Assembly (NCBI GenBank): GCA_963815285.1
Contig: CAWFGB010000008.1
Location: 992,001-1,056,000, forward strand
DNA length: 64,000 nucleotides
Direction of reading: 5' to 3'
Origin: JACCSI01 sp963815285
GTDB lineage: Bacteria > Acidobacteriota > Vicinamibacteria > Vicinamibacterales > UBA2999
The notes under the pieces are model-generated. The model searched no databases and had not been told where the DNA came from. It worked only from the letters and a program-made list of their open reading frames with translations. Position numbers and translations under genes: made by a program. Of the stretch, positions 8,834-17,698 are shown one piece after another (positions within the stretch are counted from its first letter, which is position 1; each line of letters begins with the position of its first letter).

Positions 8834-9736
8834 TCAACGCGTCACGCTCAGTTGCCGGTCTAGGAACGCCAGCTTGTCGGGGTTGCGAACGACGCGGATG
8901 CCCGAAATGGTGCCGTCGACGATGCTCAGCACGAACACGCCGTCGAGGCGGCCGTCCATACGCACCAGCAGCGCGGGCTCGGCGTTGACCTCGGCCACCT
9001 GCCCGGTCAACCGGGATGCGAGGCCAGTGACTTGTCCGGTGCGATGGAGGCCGACCAGGAACTTCAAGACTTCGCCACGCCCTTCGAGCGGCCGTCGCGC
9101 GGCGGCCACCTTGCCGCCGCCATCTGAAAGGAAGCTCACGTCTGCCGCCAGCAGCTCGGTCAGCTGCGCGGCATCGCCGGACTGGAATGCCTCCGCGAAG
9201 CGTGTGGCCAGCTGCAGATGTGTTTCTGGTGCGTGGCCGCGTTTGGATCGCCCCTGTTCGGGCCGCACCTTCGCCTTCGCGCGATGCAGAAGTTGTCGCG
9301 AATTCGCGGCAGTCGTCCCCAGCATGTCCGCAATCTCGGCGTGCTCGTAATCGAAAACTTCCTTGAGCAGGAACACGGCGCGCTCTTCAGCGGTCAACGA
9401 TTCGAGCAGCACCAGAAACGCCAGCGTGACCGATTCGGCGCGTTCCGCGAGCACCTCTGGCGTCTCCCGCCCATCGGTCAAGAGCGGCTCCGGCAACCAC
9501 GGGCCGACATATTCTTCGCGCTTCGCGCGCGCCGATTTCAGGCGGTCCAGGCAGAGTCGCGTCACGATGGTGGCGGCAAACGCCTGAGGCGATCGCAGGT
9601 CGCTTGTTTCCGCGGTGTGGAACCTCATCCACGCGTCCTGCAGAACGTCCTCCGCCTCGGTCGCGCTCCCTAGCATGCGGTAGGCAATCGAAAACAGCCG
9701 CGGCCGTTCGGCCTGGAAGAACTGCAGATCAGCCAT
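8834..9736 (-). CDS. sigJ: ECF41-family RNA polymerase sigma factor with SnoaL-like C-terminal domain
   Basis: Alternative sigma factor with a fused regulatory domain in place of a separate anti-sigma factor. 300 residues, the family norm. Sigma region 2 covers about 5-75 (FSIAYRMLGSATEAEDVLQDAW) and region 4 about 105-155 (LTAEERAVFLLKEVF). Three ECF41 signatures are present: WLPEP in the linker (80-84), DGGGK in the SnoaL-like domain (205-209) and NPDKL near the C-terminus (285-289). In studied ECF41 proteins the tail both inhibits and enables activity. The gene follows an NAD-dependent epimerase after 6 bases, the typical partner class (carboxymuconolactone decarboxylase, oxidoreductase or epimerase). 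A matching ECF41 promoter precedes the pair, so autoregulation is likely. Confidence 0.92.
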   Translation of the reverse strand: MADLQFFQAERPRLFSIAYRMLGSATEAEDVLQDAWMRFHTAETSDLRSPQAFAATIVTRLCLDRLKSARAKREEYVGPWLPEPLLTDGRETPEVLAERAESVTLAFLVLLESLTAEERAVFLLKEVFDYEHAEIADMLGTTAANSRQLLHRAKAKVRPEQGRSKRGHAPETHLQLATRFAEAFQSGDAAQLTELLAADVSFLSDGGGKVAAARRPLEGRGEVLKFLVGLHRTGQVTGLASRLTGQVAEVNAEPALLVRMDGRLDGVFVLSIVDGTISGIRVVRNPDKLAFLDRQLSVTR

Positions 9737-9742
9737 GCTCGA

Positions 9743-10660
9743 TCATGCCGCGCGCGCGAGCGTGTGCGCGAGCCCCTCGTGTACGGTCGGAAATGCCAGC
9801 CGCCAGTCGAGTGCGACCTTGGCCGCGTCGTTGGACAGCGGCAGTCGCAGCGAGGTCACCAAGGCCAGGTACGGCGAAATCAGCCGGGGCAGCCACCCTG
9901 GGATGGAAAACGGAGCCGGCGCACTCGCGAACGCCGCCAGGGCCCGCACGAGCTCCGTCATGCTGACGGCGCGATCGTCCACGATGTCGTACACGCCGCC
10001 CGCCGCACCGCGTTCGAGCGCCGCCGTTGTCGCGCCGACAGCATCGGCGATGTGGATGCACGGCAGCAGACTGCGGTCGTTGCGCACGACCGGTAGCATC
10101 CGGCGTCGAACGAGCGCGATCATTCGTTCTGTCGCCGGGTTGTCGGGACCGTAGAAGAGGCCGTAGCGCAGTACGACGCCCTCAATGGCGCCAGTGCGAC
10201 TGACCTCGAGGATTTGCGATTCCATGGACTCGACGGCGGCGACGCCTTCGCGGACCCCGGCAGGGGCGTCCGGGCCGACACCGTGGATGGGTGCGAACGA
10301 CCCGCCGATGAGTCGTTTCGCTCCTGCGGCGATTGCTGCCGCCAGCAGGTTGCGGGTGCCGTCGATGCGCAATCGGTTGGTCGGTGCGAGATCGCTGGCG
10401 CGGCGCGCCCCCACCTTGGGTAACGCCGTGAGCTGGTGGATAACATGCGTGGGGCGTGCAGCCAGCACAACATCTGTCAGCCGCACGGCGTCAAGCGCGT
10501 CGGCCACGGCCGGCGTGGCACCGAGCGCGAGCAACGACTGCTGCTTGTCCGCCGAACGGGTGAGCGCGGTGACTTGGTGTCCGGCCTCGACCAAGGCACG
10601 GACGAGTGGGATGCCAATGGTGCCGGATCCTCCGGCCACGAAAACTCTCAGCGTGCTCAT
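9743..10660 (-). CDS. NAD(P)-dependent epimerase/reductase of the extended SDR type (ECF41 target)
   Basis: Cytoplasmic Rossmann-fold enzyme of 305 residues. The dinucleotide-binding motif GGSGTIG begins about residue 10 (FVAGGSGTIGIPLVRALVEAGH), followed by TALTRS and an ADALD segment. The later LRYGLFYGP and GGVYDIVDDRAVSM pieces are characteristic of atypical extended SDRs. A clear catalytic Tyr-x3-Lys is not obvious, so epimerase activity is unproven. It is the first gene of the ECF41 operon, with the sigma gene 6 bases downstream. The ATG at 10660 is only 8 bases from the -10 box, implying a very short or absent leader. This start places the Rossmann strand at residue 5, as expected, so it is probably right. 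Confidence 0.85.
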   Translation of the reverse strand: MSTLRVFVAGGSGTIGIPLVRALVEAGHQVTALTRSADKQQSLLALGATPAVADALDAVRLTDVVLAARPTHVIHQLTALPKVGARRASDLAPTNRLRIDGTRNLLAAAIAAGAKRLIGGSFAPIHGVGPDAPAGVREGVAAVESMESQILEVSRTGAIEGVVLRYGLFYGPDNPATERMIALVRRRMLPVVRNDRSLLPCIHIADAVGATTAALERGAAGGVYDIVDDRAVSMTELVRALAAFASAPAPFSIPGWLPRLISPYLALVTSLRLPLSNDAAKVALDWRLAFPTVHEGLAHTLARAA

Positions 10661-10668
10661 ACCTGTAA

Positions 10669-10695
10669 GACGAGGGAGCCGGCGGGGGCGTGACA
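10669..10695 (-). promoter_or_regulatory. ECF41-type promoter of the epimerase-sigma operon
   Basis: On the minus strand TGTCACG (10695-10689) is followed by 16 bases and CGTC (10672-10669). The reported ECF41 consensus, as I recall it, is TGTCACA with 16 bases to CGTC, so the match is nearly perfect and has the right spacing. It sits directly ahead of the operon encoding an ECF41 sigma factor, as expected for autoregulation. The predicted start of transcription falls at or within a few bases of the ATG. Confidence 0.75.
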
Positions 10696-10788
10696 GGGCC
10701 GCTCAGCGGTGGTAGCCTAGCTCGGCCACAACCGTGTTCGGAACCCTCAGCCTCGTCCAATCGTCCTAGCCGCCAGAAGGAACCGCCC

Positions 10789-11544
10789 ATGCGCATCTCG
10801 AAGAGTCTTCTCCTCTCAGTGGTTTTGGGCGCGGCCGTTGCAGCACAGGCCCCCGAGCCGCCCTTGTCAGACACGCGCTTGACGGTGCACACGCTGGTGC
10901 GCGAAGACATGTTTGCCGGCTTTCTGAGCGACGATATGGCCCGCTTCTCGAGGGGCGAACGAAACGTGGAGGTGCTTCTCCGGGAGCGGCCTGATCAGCG
11001 CGCGAACCTCCTGGCCTGGCAGGGCGGCGGGGCGCTGTACCGCGCCGTGCGCGCGCACGAGGCCGGCAATGCCAAGGAGTTCGAGCGCCTGTATCAGTCG
11101 GCGCGTGATGCGTTCGCGGAAGCGACACGGCTCCAGGGCGGCAACGACGGGGTGCACGCGATCGTCGGGGGCACCTATTCGCTCTTCGCGGACCGGCTGC
11201 CGTCCGCTCACCGCCAGGCGGCGTGGACGCAGGCCTACGACGCGTACTCACTGCTCTGGAAGGGGCAGGCGCAGATCATTGAGAAGCTCCCGGTGCACCA
11301 TCGCGGCGAGGTGCTTGGTGGGCTCACCCAGGCAGCCCAGCGAACGGGGCGGACCGAGGAAATGAACCAGCACCTCGATCGCATGCTGACGATGTTGCAG
11401 GGCACGCCGTACGAGGCCACGGCCAAGCAGTGGAAGTCAGACCCCACGGTAGCGGCGAGCACGAGCCTCACTTGCAAGAACTGCCACATTCCTGGTCGGC
11501 TGGGGCCGCGGCTGGCGGAACTGAATAAGTCAACCGGTCGCTGA
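10789..11544 (+). CDS. Periplasmic alpha-helical protein with a single C-terminal CXXCH motif
   Basis: 251 residues from the ATG at 10789, which has an AGAAGGA ribosome-binding site about 7 bases upstream. A Sec signal peptide covers residues 1-20 (LLLSVVLGAAVAAQ). The middle is helical and could hold TPR-like repeats (YRAVRAHEAGNAKEFERLYQ; QAAWTQAYDAYSLLWKG). Near the end C229-K-N-C232-H233 matches a c-type haem attachment site followed by IPGRLGPRLAELN. One CXXCH in a mostly non-cytochrome protein may bind haem covalently or may be a metal site. I do not recognise a named family. It is divergent from the ECF41 operon, and its upstream region contains the sigma-factor promoter on the other strand. 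Confidence 0.65.
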   Translation: MRISKSLLLSVVLGAAVAAQAPEPPLSDTRLTVHTLVREDMFAGFLSDDMARFSRGERNVEVLLRERPDQRANLLAWQGGGALYRAVRAHEAGNAKEFERLYQSARDAFAEATRLQGGNDGVHAIVGGTYSLFADRLPSAHRQAAWTQAYDAYSLLWKGQAQIIEKLPVHHRGEVLGGLTQAAQRTGRTEEMNQHLDRMLTMLQGTPYEATAKQWKSDPTVAASTSLTCKNCHIPGRLGPRLAELNKSTGR

Positions 11545-11707
11545 TCGCCCGTCGCGTCATCGACTCGGGCAGCGCGTGAGGTCGAGACAGGAGCCCAGGC
11601 GAATAGCCCAGTCGATTTCACGTGATGGACGATAGCTTGGTTTCTCGCGGCGTCGTCGTGGTGGCGGCAGCGTCCACGTAGACGAGTCGCTGGGAGCCAC
11701 CGGTGAT

Positions 11708-12506
11708 TTACTGAAACAAGTCGGCGCTCGGCGCGTTGGGGAACGCAGGAATGAGTGGGATTGCACCGTTCCACACCTGCGCGGCCGCTGCATGAACACG
11801 CCGCACGACCTCCTCCGTGAACTGACTTATGACACGCCATCGAGCGCGCCGCCGCCGCAGATCTCCGGTCTGAACGGCACACGCGTCGTCACATACTGTG
11901 CATCCGGAACGAGGAGGGGCGGCTCCCCACGCTGTGGAACCATCGCGCGGATACCTTCAGCCGGCAGATACATGAAAAGACGCGCTCGGGCACTCCGGGA
12001 GCGCGGGCCGCTGCAGTTGCGTGACAACGCTGCTCACCATCCTGTGGTCCGGGTGCCCCTTCTCCGCCGGTCCCCACGTGAGAATCACATCGGGCTGTAG
12101 CGTGCAGCTGCCGGCGATGCGTTGCGTCAATCGGTAGACGAGCGTGCGGTCGCCAGCGTAGTCACCGAGCCTGCCGTCCGGAAAGTCAGCAGGGTCGGCG
12201 GCTTCACCCCTAGTGCGTCCGCGGCGCACCGCGCTCCTCGGCTCGCGCGCACGAGATCCTGCTCGGGCGGCGTTTTGTCTCCCCGCGCCGCGGCGAAGCC
12301 AGTGCCCTGTCCTCCATCGCTGGCAATCAGCAGATGCACGACCACCCCCTCACGTGCGGAACGGGCGAGTATCGGCGCAGCCGGAGTTTCATCATCAGCG
12401 TGAGCCAGCACGGCGACGAGTGTCCTGGCTCAGTTGCTTGCGATGACGACAGCGGGTGAGTGAGTGACAGCAGTGCTGCGAGAACGAGCAGGGGAATTGC
12501 GCGCAT
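11708..12506 (-). pseudogene. PIG-L/LmbE family deacetylase, broken by several frameshifts
   Basis: Remnant of a secreted zinc N-deacetylase-like protein. Pieces in different frames join in order: a signal peptide (MRAIPLLVLAALLSLTH, start 12506), AHADDETPAAPILAR with the catalytic His-x-Asp-Asp signature, HLLIASDGGQGTG, DFPDGRLGDYAGD, GHPDHRMVSSVVTQL with the metal-binding HPDH, RLFMYLPAEG, and a C-terminal VVRRVHAAAAQVWNGAIP ending at TAA (11708-11710). At least four single-base shifts are needed. All conserved family motifs are retained and in order, so either the gene decayed recently or the consensus is poor here. No other intact gene overlaps it. Confidence 0.75.
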
Positions 12507-12590
12507 GGTGGCACTCCAGCTGGCGACAAGGTGTCTGCGTCTCCGTAGGTTAAACGAGGGAACCCGCTTGTGGCGCAGAATGATACGCGC

Positions 12591-13240
12591 ATGCCTCCTA
12601 CCTCGTTCACTTCGGATACTTGCTGAGCTGGCCGGGCTGGTCGCCCGCGACATCCTGGTCCTCGCTGCCTGCTCCTTGGCGCGCAGATCATCCTGGCGTT
12701 CTACGCCGTCAGTATCGCCGTTCCGGCGATCACCGCCTGGAACGTTGTGTTTGCCACCATCAATGTCGTCTGGATCGGCCTTATCGTGCGCGAGCGTCGG
12801 GCGACGCAGGTGCCGGTCGAGTGGCAGTCCATCCACGAGCGGCATTTTCGGCGATGAGCCCGGCCGAGTTTCTGCGCTGGTGGCGCCTCGGACGGACCGA
12901 GACGATACACAGGCGACCTTTGACGCGCGAGGCGTCACCCCCTCTTCTCTCTACTTCGTTCTCGCTGGTGCCGCGAAGGTCCAGCGCGGCGAGACCGAAC
13001 TCAGCCAACTCGGTCCCGGGTCCTTTGTCGGCGAGATGAGCCTGGTCACCGGGCGTGCGGCCAATCGGATGTCGAGCCGCTCGGCGAGGTCACGGTGCGC
13101 CAGTGGGATCGCACCGACGTCGAGCCGCTGCAGTCGCGCGACCTGACGATGTGGACGAAGATTCATCGGCGATCGGCGTCGATCTCGTCGCGAAGATTCG
13201 CCGAGGCGACGAGCGATTGGTGGAAGATTCGGGCCGGTAA
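12591..13240 (+). pseudogene. Popeye-like membrane protein with cyclic-nucleotide-binding domain, frameshifted
   Basis: Joining frames gives a short N-terminus (starting ATG at 12591), a hydrophobic stretch with LLLGAQIILAFYAVSIAVP and TAWNVVFATINVVWIGLIV (two to three membrane helices), ERRATQVPVEWQ, MSPAEFLRWWRLG, then a cNMP-binding beta-roll: LYFVLAGAAKVQRGETEL followed by GSFVGEMSLVTG. The tail reads SAIGVDLVAKIRRG to a stop at 13238-13240. This order matches bacterial Popeye-domain-like proteins. At least four indels break it. The PIG-L remnant is divergent upstream. Confidence 0.65.
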
Positions 13241-13317
13241 AGTCGGGCTCGAACACTTCGTAGTGGTGGCAAGGGAGCGACTCAGCGTGGATTCAACGGT
13301 TGGTCGGTGAAAGGGAG

Positions 13318-14145
13318 TCATCTCCCGCGCCACGTCGCCGCACGCTTCTGAAGAAAGGCGTCGATGCCCTCGGCCGCATCCTCGAGGGCCATGTTGCAGG
13401 CCATCGTCTCACTCGTCAGGTCGTAAGCCGCGGCAAGCGGCCGCTCGACTTGCTGGTAGAACGCCGACTTGCCCATCGCTATGGTCGCCGCGCTGCGCGC
13501 GAGGATGAGATCGATCAAGCGCTGGACTTCCGCGTCGAGCTGGTCGGCCGGCACCACGCGGTTGACCAATCCCCAAGCCATGGCTGTTGCCGCGTCGATG
13601 GGAGCGCCGGTGAGCAGGAGCTCCATGGCACGTTTGCGTCCCACGTTTCTCGCGACACCGACCGCTGGCGTCGAGCAGAACACGCCGATGTTGACACCCG
13701 GAAGCGCAAAGGTCGCCGTGTCAGACGCCACCGCCAAATCGCACATCGAGACCAGCTGGCACCCTGCGGCGGTCGCAATCCCTTGCACGCGGGCGATGAC
13801 CGGCTGCGGCAGCTCGGTGAGCCGCATCATCATGCGGCTGCAATCGTCGAAGAGCCTGCGCTGCCAGGCATGATCCTTCGCATGGGCGCGCATCTCTTTC
13901 AGGTCGTGCCCGGCACAGAAGCCCCGCCCTTCCGCTGCAATCACGACGACCTGGACCTGGTGGTCGCGCGCGATGTCATCCAGCGCGGTTTGCAGCGCCG
14001 CAATCATCTCCGACGACAGCGGGTTGAATCGCCCGCCGCGATTCAGCGTGAGCGTCGCCACGCCACGGACCCGCGTTATACGCACCAACGGTTCCGCAGC
14101 AGTGGCGGCTTCGTTTAGACCAGTTGTTGATGGCTGTGTGGACAT
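13318..14145 (-). CDS. Enoyl-CoA hydratase/isomerase family protein (ECHDC3-like)
   Basis: Cytoplasmic crotonase-fold enzyme of about 275 residues that would hydrate or isomerise an acyl-CoA. The start chosen is the ATG at 14145 (MSTQPSTTG), because the ATG at 14193 adds an unlikely Cys/Arg-rich leader. The crotonase oxyanion-hole segment is FCAGHDLKEM, and the second one reads GIATAAGCQLVSMCDLAVAS. Here the usual Gly-Gly preceding the helix is replaced by Ala-Ala-Gly, as in ECHDC3-like proteins. Catalytic Glu residues of true hydratases are not clearly seen, so the reaction is unassigned. It stands alone between degraded genes and the divergent FG-GAP gene; the ~295 bases between them show no other gene. 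Confidence 0.85.
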   Translation of the reverse strand: MSTQPSTTGLNEAATAAEPLVRITRVRGVATLTLNRGGRFNPLSSEMIAALQTALDDIARDHQVQVVVIAAEGRGFCAGHDLKEMRAHAKDHAWQRRLFDDCSRMMMRLTELPQPVIARVQGIATAAGCQLVSMCDLAVASDTATFALPGVNIGVFCSTPAVGVARNVGRKRAMELLLTGAPIDAATAMAWGLVNRVVPADQLDAEVQRLIDLILARSAATIAMGKSAFYQQVERPLAAAYDLTSETMACNMALEDAAEGIDAFLQKRAATWRGR

Positions 14146-14440
14146 CTGAAACGCCTCACGTTCTCCGCAGCACCGATGTTGACCGCGTGGCACCAGTCAG
14201 GTGGCGAGCTTGGCATCGAAATAGGACGGAACCCCCGCTCTCCCATGCCTTGGTCGGTTGGCGATGTCTGTCGCCCGCACCTGATGGCAACTGTCATCGA
14301 GAGAATACGTGTTTCGTCCGAGGTAAGGTCGTCGCGGCCAGATGCCTCCCGCCGCCGCGTGCAGAGGTCTGCGTTATCCTGATGGCCTCCAAGGCGACCT
14401 AGGCAGCAGCGATCACGGTGGAGGCGGCGGACGCGAACAA

Positions 14441-15604
14441 ATGAACCACATGCGCTTCCCTACGTATCAGGCAACTCTTCTCGCTTTCGCGCTTTCGACG
14501 GCGGTCGTGGCCGGCTTGACACAGCCGCCGGCGCTGCCGCGATTCGACCGTGTGTTGTTCCTCGAGACCACCGCCGAGACGTCGGCCAACGTGCACATCG
14601 GCGACGTGAACGCCGACGGCCACCTCGATATCGTGCTCGCCAAAGGGCGTCACTGGGGACTCGTCGATCGGGTCTTGCTGGGCGATGGACTAGGAAGATT
14701 CCCCTCGGCCTACGATCTCGGCCCCGCCTCCGATCGCACGTACTCCGGGAACCTCGTCGACCTCGACGGCGACGGCGATCTCGACGTGGTCATCAGCAAT
14801 GACACGCCCGACCCCAAGCGGATCTACCTCAACGACGGCAAGGGTCGGTTTCACGAAGCGGGGACTTACGGCCGCGCGGAGTGGTCGACTCGCAACGCCG
14901 CCGTCGCGGACATCAACGGCGATGCCATGCCGGACATCGTCGTCGCGAACCGCACTCCGCCCGGACGAGGCGCAAACTACGTCTGTTTGAATCAAGGCCG
15001 GGGCCGCTTCGCGCAGGATTGTTTCGTGTTCTCGAAGGAATCGGCGACCACGATCACGCCCGCGGATGTCAACCACGACGGGCGCATCGATCTTGTCGTC
15101 CCTCATCGGGACGGCGGCCAGAGCCACATCTACATCAATGCCAGCACGGCGAGTGCGCTGATGTTCGCGGCCGTGCCATTCGGGCCGCCGGACGCCGCGA
15201 TTCGCGTATCGCAGGCTGCGGATCTGGATCGCGACGGCTTGACGGACCTGGTGGCCATCGACGAGAAACGCGGTCTCTTCGCGTTCTTCGGACAGCGCGG
15301 TGCCACGATGTCGACGCCGGTGCCGATTGGGGCGCGCGGGCGCACACCGTATGCGCTGACGGTCGCCGACGTGAATCTCGATGGCGCCCCCGACATTGTC
15401 GTGGGCCACGTCGAGGCGCCGTCAACGGTCTTCTTCAATGCCGGAAACGGCCGCACGTTCACGCCTGTCGACTTCGGCGACGGCAAGGGCACGGTCTACG
15501 GCTTTGACATCGCGGATCTCGATCGCGATGGGCGTCCCGATATTGCCGCTGCCCGATCCGGGGCGCCCAACGTGGTGTACTTCGCGACCCGCGGAGACCA
15601 GTAG
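14441..15604 (+). CDS. Secreted FG-GAP/VCBS repeat beta-propeller protein
   Basis: About 387 residues from the ATG at 14441 (another is at 14450). A Sec signal peptide (ATLLAFALSTAVVAG) leads into seven regularly spaced Ca-binding FG-GAP/VCBS-type motifs: DVNADGHLDIV, DLDGDGDLDVV, DINGDAMPDIV, DVNHDGRIDLV, DLDRDGLTDLV, DVNLDGAPDIV and DLDRDGRPDIA. Seven copies fit one seven-bladed propeller. No catalytic domain is fused, so it is probably a binding or surface protein. The reading frame is intact although genes around it are broken. Confidence 0.85.
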   Translation: MNHMRFPTYQATLLAFALSTAVVAGLTQPPALPRFDRVLFLETTAETSANVHIGDVNADGHLDIVLAKGRHWGLVDRVLLGDGLGRFPSAYDLGPASDRTYSGNLVDLDGDGDLDVVISNDTPDPKRIYLNDGKGRFHEAGTYGRAEWSTRNAAVADINGDAMPDIVVANRTPPGRGANYVCLNQGRGRFAQDCFVFSKESATTITPADVNHDGRIDLVVPHRDGGQSHIYINASTASALMFAAVPFGPPDAAIRVSQAADLDRDGLTDLVAIDEKRGLFAFFGQRGATMSTPVPIGARGRTPYALTVADVNLDGAPDIVVGHVEAPSTVFFNAGNGRTFTPVDFGDGKGTVYGFDIADLDRDGRPDIAAARSGAPNVVYFATRGDQ

Positions 15605-15622
15605 GTGACCCGCACGCTAGAT

Positions 15623-16242
15623 CTAGGTGACTGTAGAGGGCTGGGGATGCAAGGTGGACGTTTGATGGGCAGGTGCTGCTGAATTGCACAACACAGGCGC
15701 GCTGGCGCGGAAATGGGGTGGACGACAGCAGAACACCAAACGCTTAGACCGCAGCGTGAAGTAGGGCGGGAGAGTGACGGAGTATCGTTCTTCAGTTGCA
15801 GCCGGACGCCGTCGCTGACATCAACCACCTGAGAGACGACGCCGTTTACGGTCGCGGCAGGTACAACACGCTCTTGCGTGCGGAGCGTAGTACGGCCGCA
15901 CTCGGCCAGCGCGAGCGCCACTCCGATGGCCAGGGCATCCGCCGACGTGGGCCGATCAAGCCAACTTGCCCGGCGGCGAGACTCGTCGGGCACGATCGAG
16001 CGGCCGACGACGACGAGCGGCCGGTTCGGGGTGAGGATCTTCAACACGGTCGGCAAGCCGAGCTGCGACACGACTTCGGCGCTGGCCACGAGCGCTTCGA
16101 TGGGCTGCTGTTTCAGATAGCGCGTCAGTGCCCTGAGGTCGCGCATCGACAAGGGTTGGTAACCCACGGCCGCAAGCCACTCCACGAAAGCGGCACGTTC
16201 ACTCGGAACGGAGCATGCGATTCCGACGGTCGTGGAAGTCAT
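15623..16242 (-). pseudogene. Degenerate receiver-like plus PilZ-domain protein, frameshifted 3' end
   Basis: Starts at ATG 16242 (MTSTTVGIACSVPSERAAF) with an alpha/beta N-terminal half resembling a non-phosphorylatable receiver domain (PLVVVGRSIVPDES). A PilZ-like half follows: RVVPAATVNGVVSQVVDVSDGVRLQL. A base lost or gained near 15772 moves the next conserved segment, LPPYFTLR, into another frame, which stops at 15623-15625. The canonical PilZ c-di-GMP motifs (RxxxR, DxSxxG) are only partly present: ERVVP and DVSDGV, the latter lacking one of the usual two Gly. Function unknown; similar proteins in Acidobacteriota are usually annotated PilZ domain. Confidence 0.5.
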
Positions 16243-16346
16243 GGTGGCAGCGCGGCAAGCAAGTTCTCTGCGGCACAGCAATGGGGTGATTTCGTGCGCG
16301 CCGCTGGGAACAGAAGACAATTTTGAACTCGGCGCGCCAAAATTGT

Positions 16347-16785
16347 GATCCGGTTGCCGCGCAGGCGGACAGGTTCGTTGTCAAGGAATGGCCGGTCGAA
16401 TGGGGTGGTCGCACGCGTGACCCTGCGATAGCGACGGACGGCAAGGTTGGTTCGTAGGGCAGGTCGGTAACTATATTGCGAATCTCGATCCCGCGACCAG
16501 GGCGCAAAAGCGCTATGAGATCGAGGAAGGCACCAATCCGATACGCTCATCGTGGACCCGAAGGGCACTGTGGGTACGCCGGTAACCGGAACGGACGCAT
16601 CGAGCGGCTCGATCACACACGTGGCGCCGTGAAGATCGTCATGACCGGTGAGGCCAAATATGTAAGATCGACTCGAAAGGCACCGTATGGGTGGCGTGCT
16701 TCGTGTCGGGATGGTGGCGCGGATAGATGCAGAAGATGGAGGTGACGCGATTCAAGGAAGGTGATCGAGTGGACCGCGCCTGAGC
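16347..16785 (+). pseudogene. Fragment of a Vgb-like (virginiamycin B lyase-type) beta-propeller
   Basis: Frame-joined reading gives RFVVKEWPVEWGGRTRDPAI, ATDGKV, VGQVGNYIANLDPAT, RYEIEEGTNP, LIVDPKGTV and YAGNRNGRIERLD: repeated blades of the streptogramin-lyase/Vgb propeller type, which are common secreted proteins in Acidobacteriota. At least five single-base losses interrupt it, several at short homopolymers (for example GTTGG where GTTTGG would restore Val-Trp). The N-terminal signal region and the last blades are not recoverable. Known lyase residues cannot be checked, so this is a fold assignment only. Confidence 0.5.
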
Positions 16786-16816
16786 ACGGCGGGCGGTCCT
16801 CTTTCATGTTGCAGCA

Positions 16817-17317
16817 ATGCGGCCGACGGGCAACGAGAGTGCCGAGGGTGATCCGGTAACACGGCGACCAGCGAATCGCGGCCGTGACTGCAAGAAGTCT
16901 CGTCGCGACGAAGCCATACGCTGCTTCCCGCCGCGTGCAGTCTGCGACAACGCAACGCCGCGAGCCAGAGAGATGCCCAGGCCGGCCGCCGTTCCGAACA
17001 ACATGGAACCGCCATTCCGAAGCGCCGCCATCGGCACGATGACTCCGCGCAGCGACATCGATGTGTCCATCCACGTGGCGCCGCGTGCGGACGGCCAGGC
17101 CGTCCGCCTCACCGTGGCCCGCGCCGCGACCCGCCAGCTGGCGACCGACGCGGTCGACGTTGTGCTGCTCAACACCGCGCCGCTGTCGCTTTCGGGCCGG
17201 GTTCTCGGCAGCCGGCGGGTGATTCTCGAACGGGAGCTACGCGCGCCATCTGTACAATCGCTCACGCTGCGCAATTTCCACGACTTCAGTATTCGCGAGC
17301 ATCGCATCCTGTCATAG
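16817..17317 (+). pseudogene. mntA: MntA-type minimal nucleotidyltransferase antitoxin, N-terminus degraded
   Basis: Antitoxin of a type VII MntA-HepT system; studied MntA proteins add AMP residues to a Tyr in HepT and so neutralise it. The recognisable part begins about 17015 with F-R-S-x3-G-x3-PRSDIDV, which aligns with the GSx10DxD nucleotidyltransferase signature except that the first Gly reads Arg. It continues with TDAVDVVLLNTAPLSLSGRVL and LTLRNFHDFSIREHRIL, both typical of MntA. About 65 upstream codons (16817-17010) do not resemble the family and probably reflect frameshifts. The HepT gene begins 10 bases downstream, as usual. Activity cannot be assumed. Confidence 0.7.
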
Positions 17318-17327
17318 CGCCGCCCGC

Positions 17328-17698
17328 GTGTTTTATCGCGACCTCATCCTCCGCCGTCTCGCGCTGCTCGACACTTACCTTGGCACCGCACAACCGCGAC
17401 GTCGACGCGACCGCCTACGACGCGAACTGACGGACGCAACGCATCGTCGAGCGCACCCTGCACCTGATCATCGAGAACATGGATGTCGCCGACCACATCG
17501 TAACAGATCGGCGGTTACGGGTGCCGAACAGACGCCGAATCATTCGAGATTCTCGCTGAGACGACGCTACTCCCCATGCCGCTAACGACGACACTCACGT
17601 CTATAATCAATTTCCGAAATATCCTAATACACGACTATGCGCGCATTGATGCAACTATCATCCTCAGATTGCTACAAAACTATCTCACAAACATCTAA
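17328..17698 (+). pseudogene. hepT: HepT-type HEPN ribonuclease toxin, frameshifted but with intact catalytic motif
   Basis: Toxin partner of the preceding MntA. Reading across frames gives DLILRRLALLDTYL, then DVDATAYDAN followed by a TGA where TGG is expected, RTQRIVERTLHLIIENM, VADHIVTDRRLRVPN, SFEILAE and a C-terminal FRNILIHDYARID. The last is the HEPN RX4HxY motif (R at 17615, H at 17630-17632, Y at 17636-17638); that Tyr is the AMP-acceptor in characterised HepT. The stop is TAA at 17696-17698. At least two shifts and one in-frame stop disrupt it. The final ~40 codons lie in A-rich, G-poor DNA yet keep the protein motif, so the base composition changed while the protein pattern survived. 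Confidence 0.7.

Noticed and set aside
11235..11882. 215-codon minus-strand frame
   Set aside because: Low-complexity shadow of the CXXCH gene and of the PIG-L remnant on other frames.
14342..14440. Upstream extension of the FG-GAP gene
   Set aside because: The ATG at 14441 gives a normal signal peptide; the extra codons are Pro/Arg/Gly-rich.
16850..16953. Tat-like start MASSRRDFLQ on the minus strand
   Set aside because: The frame ends after about 35 codons with no recognisable mature domain, and it lies in the degraded region upstream of mntA.
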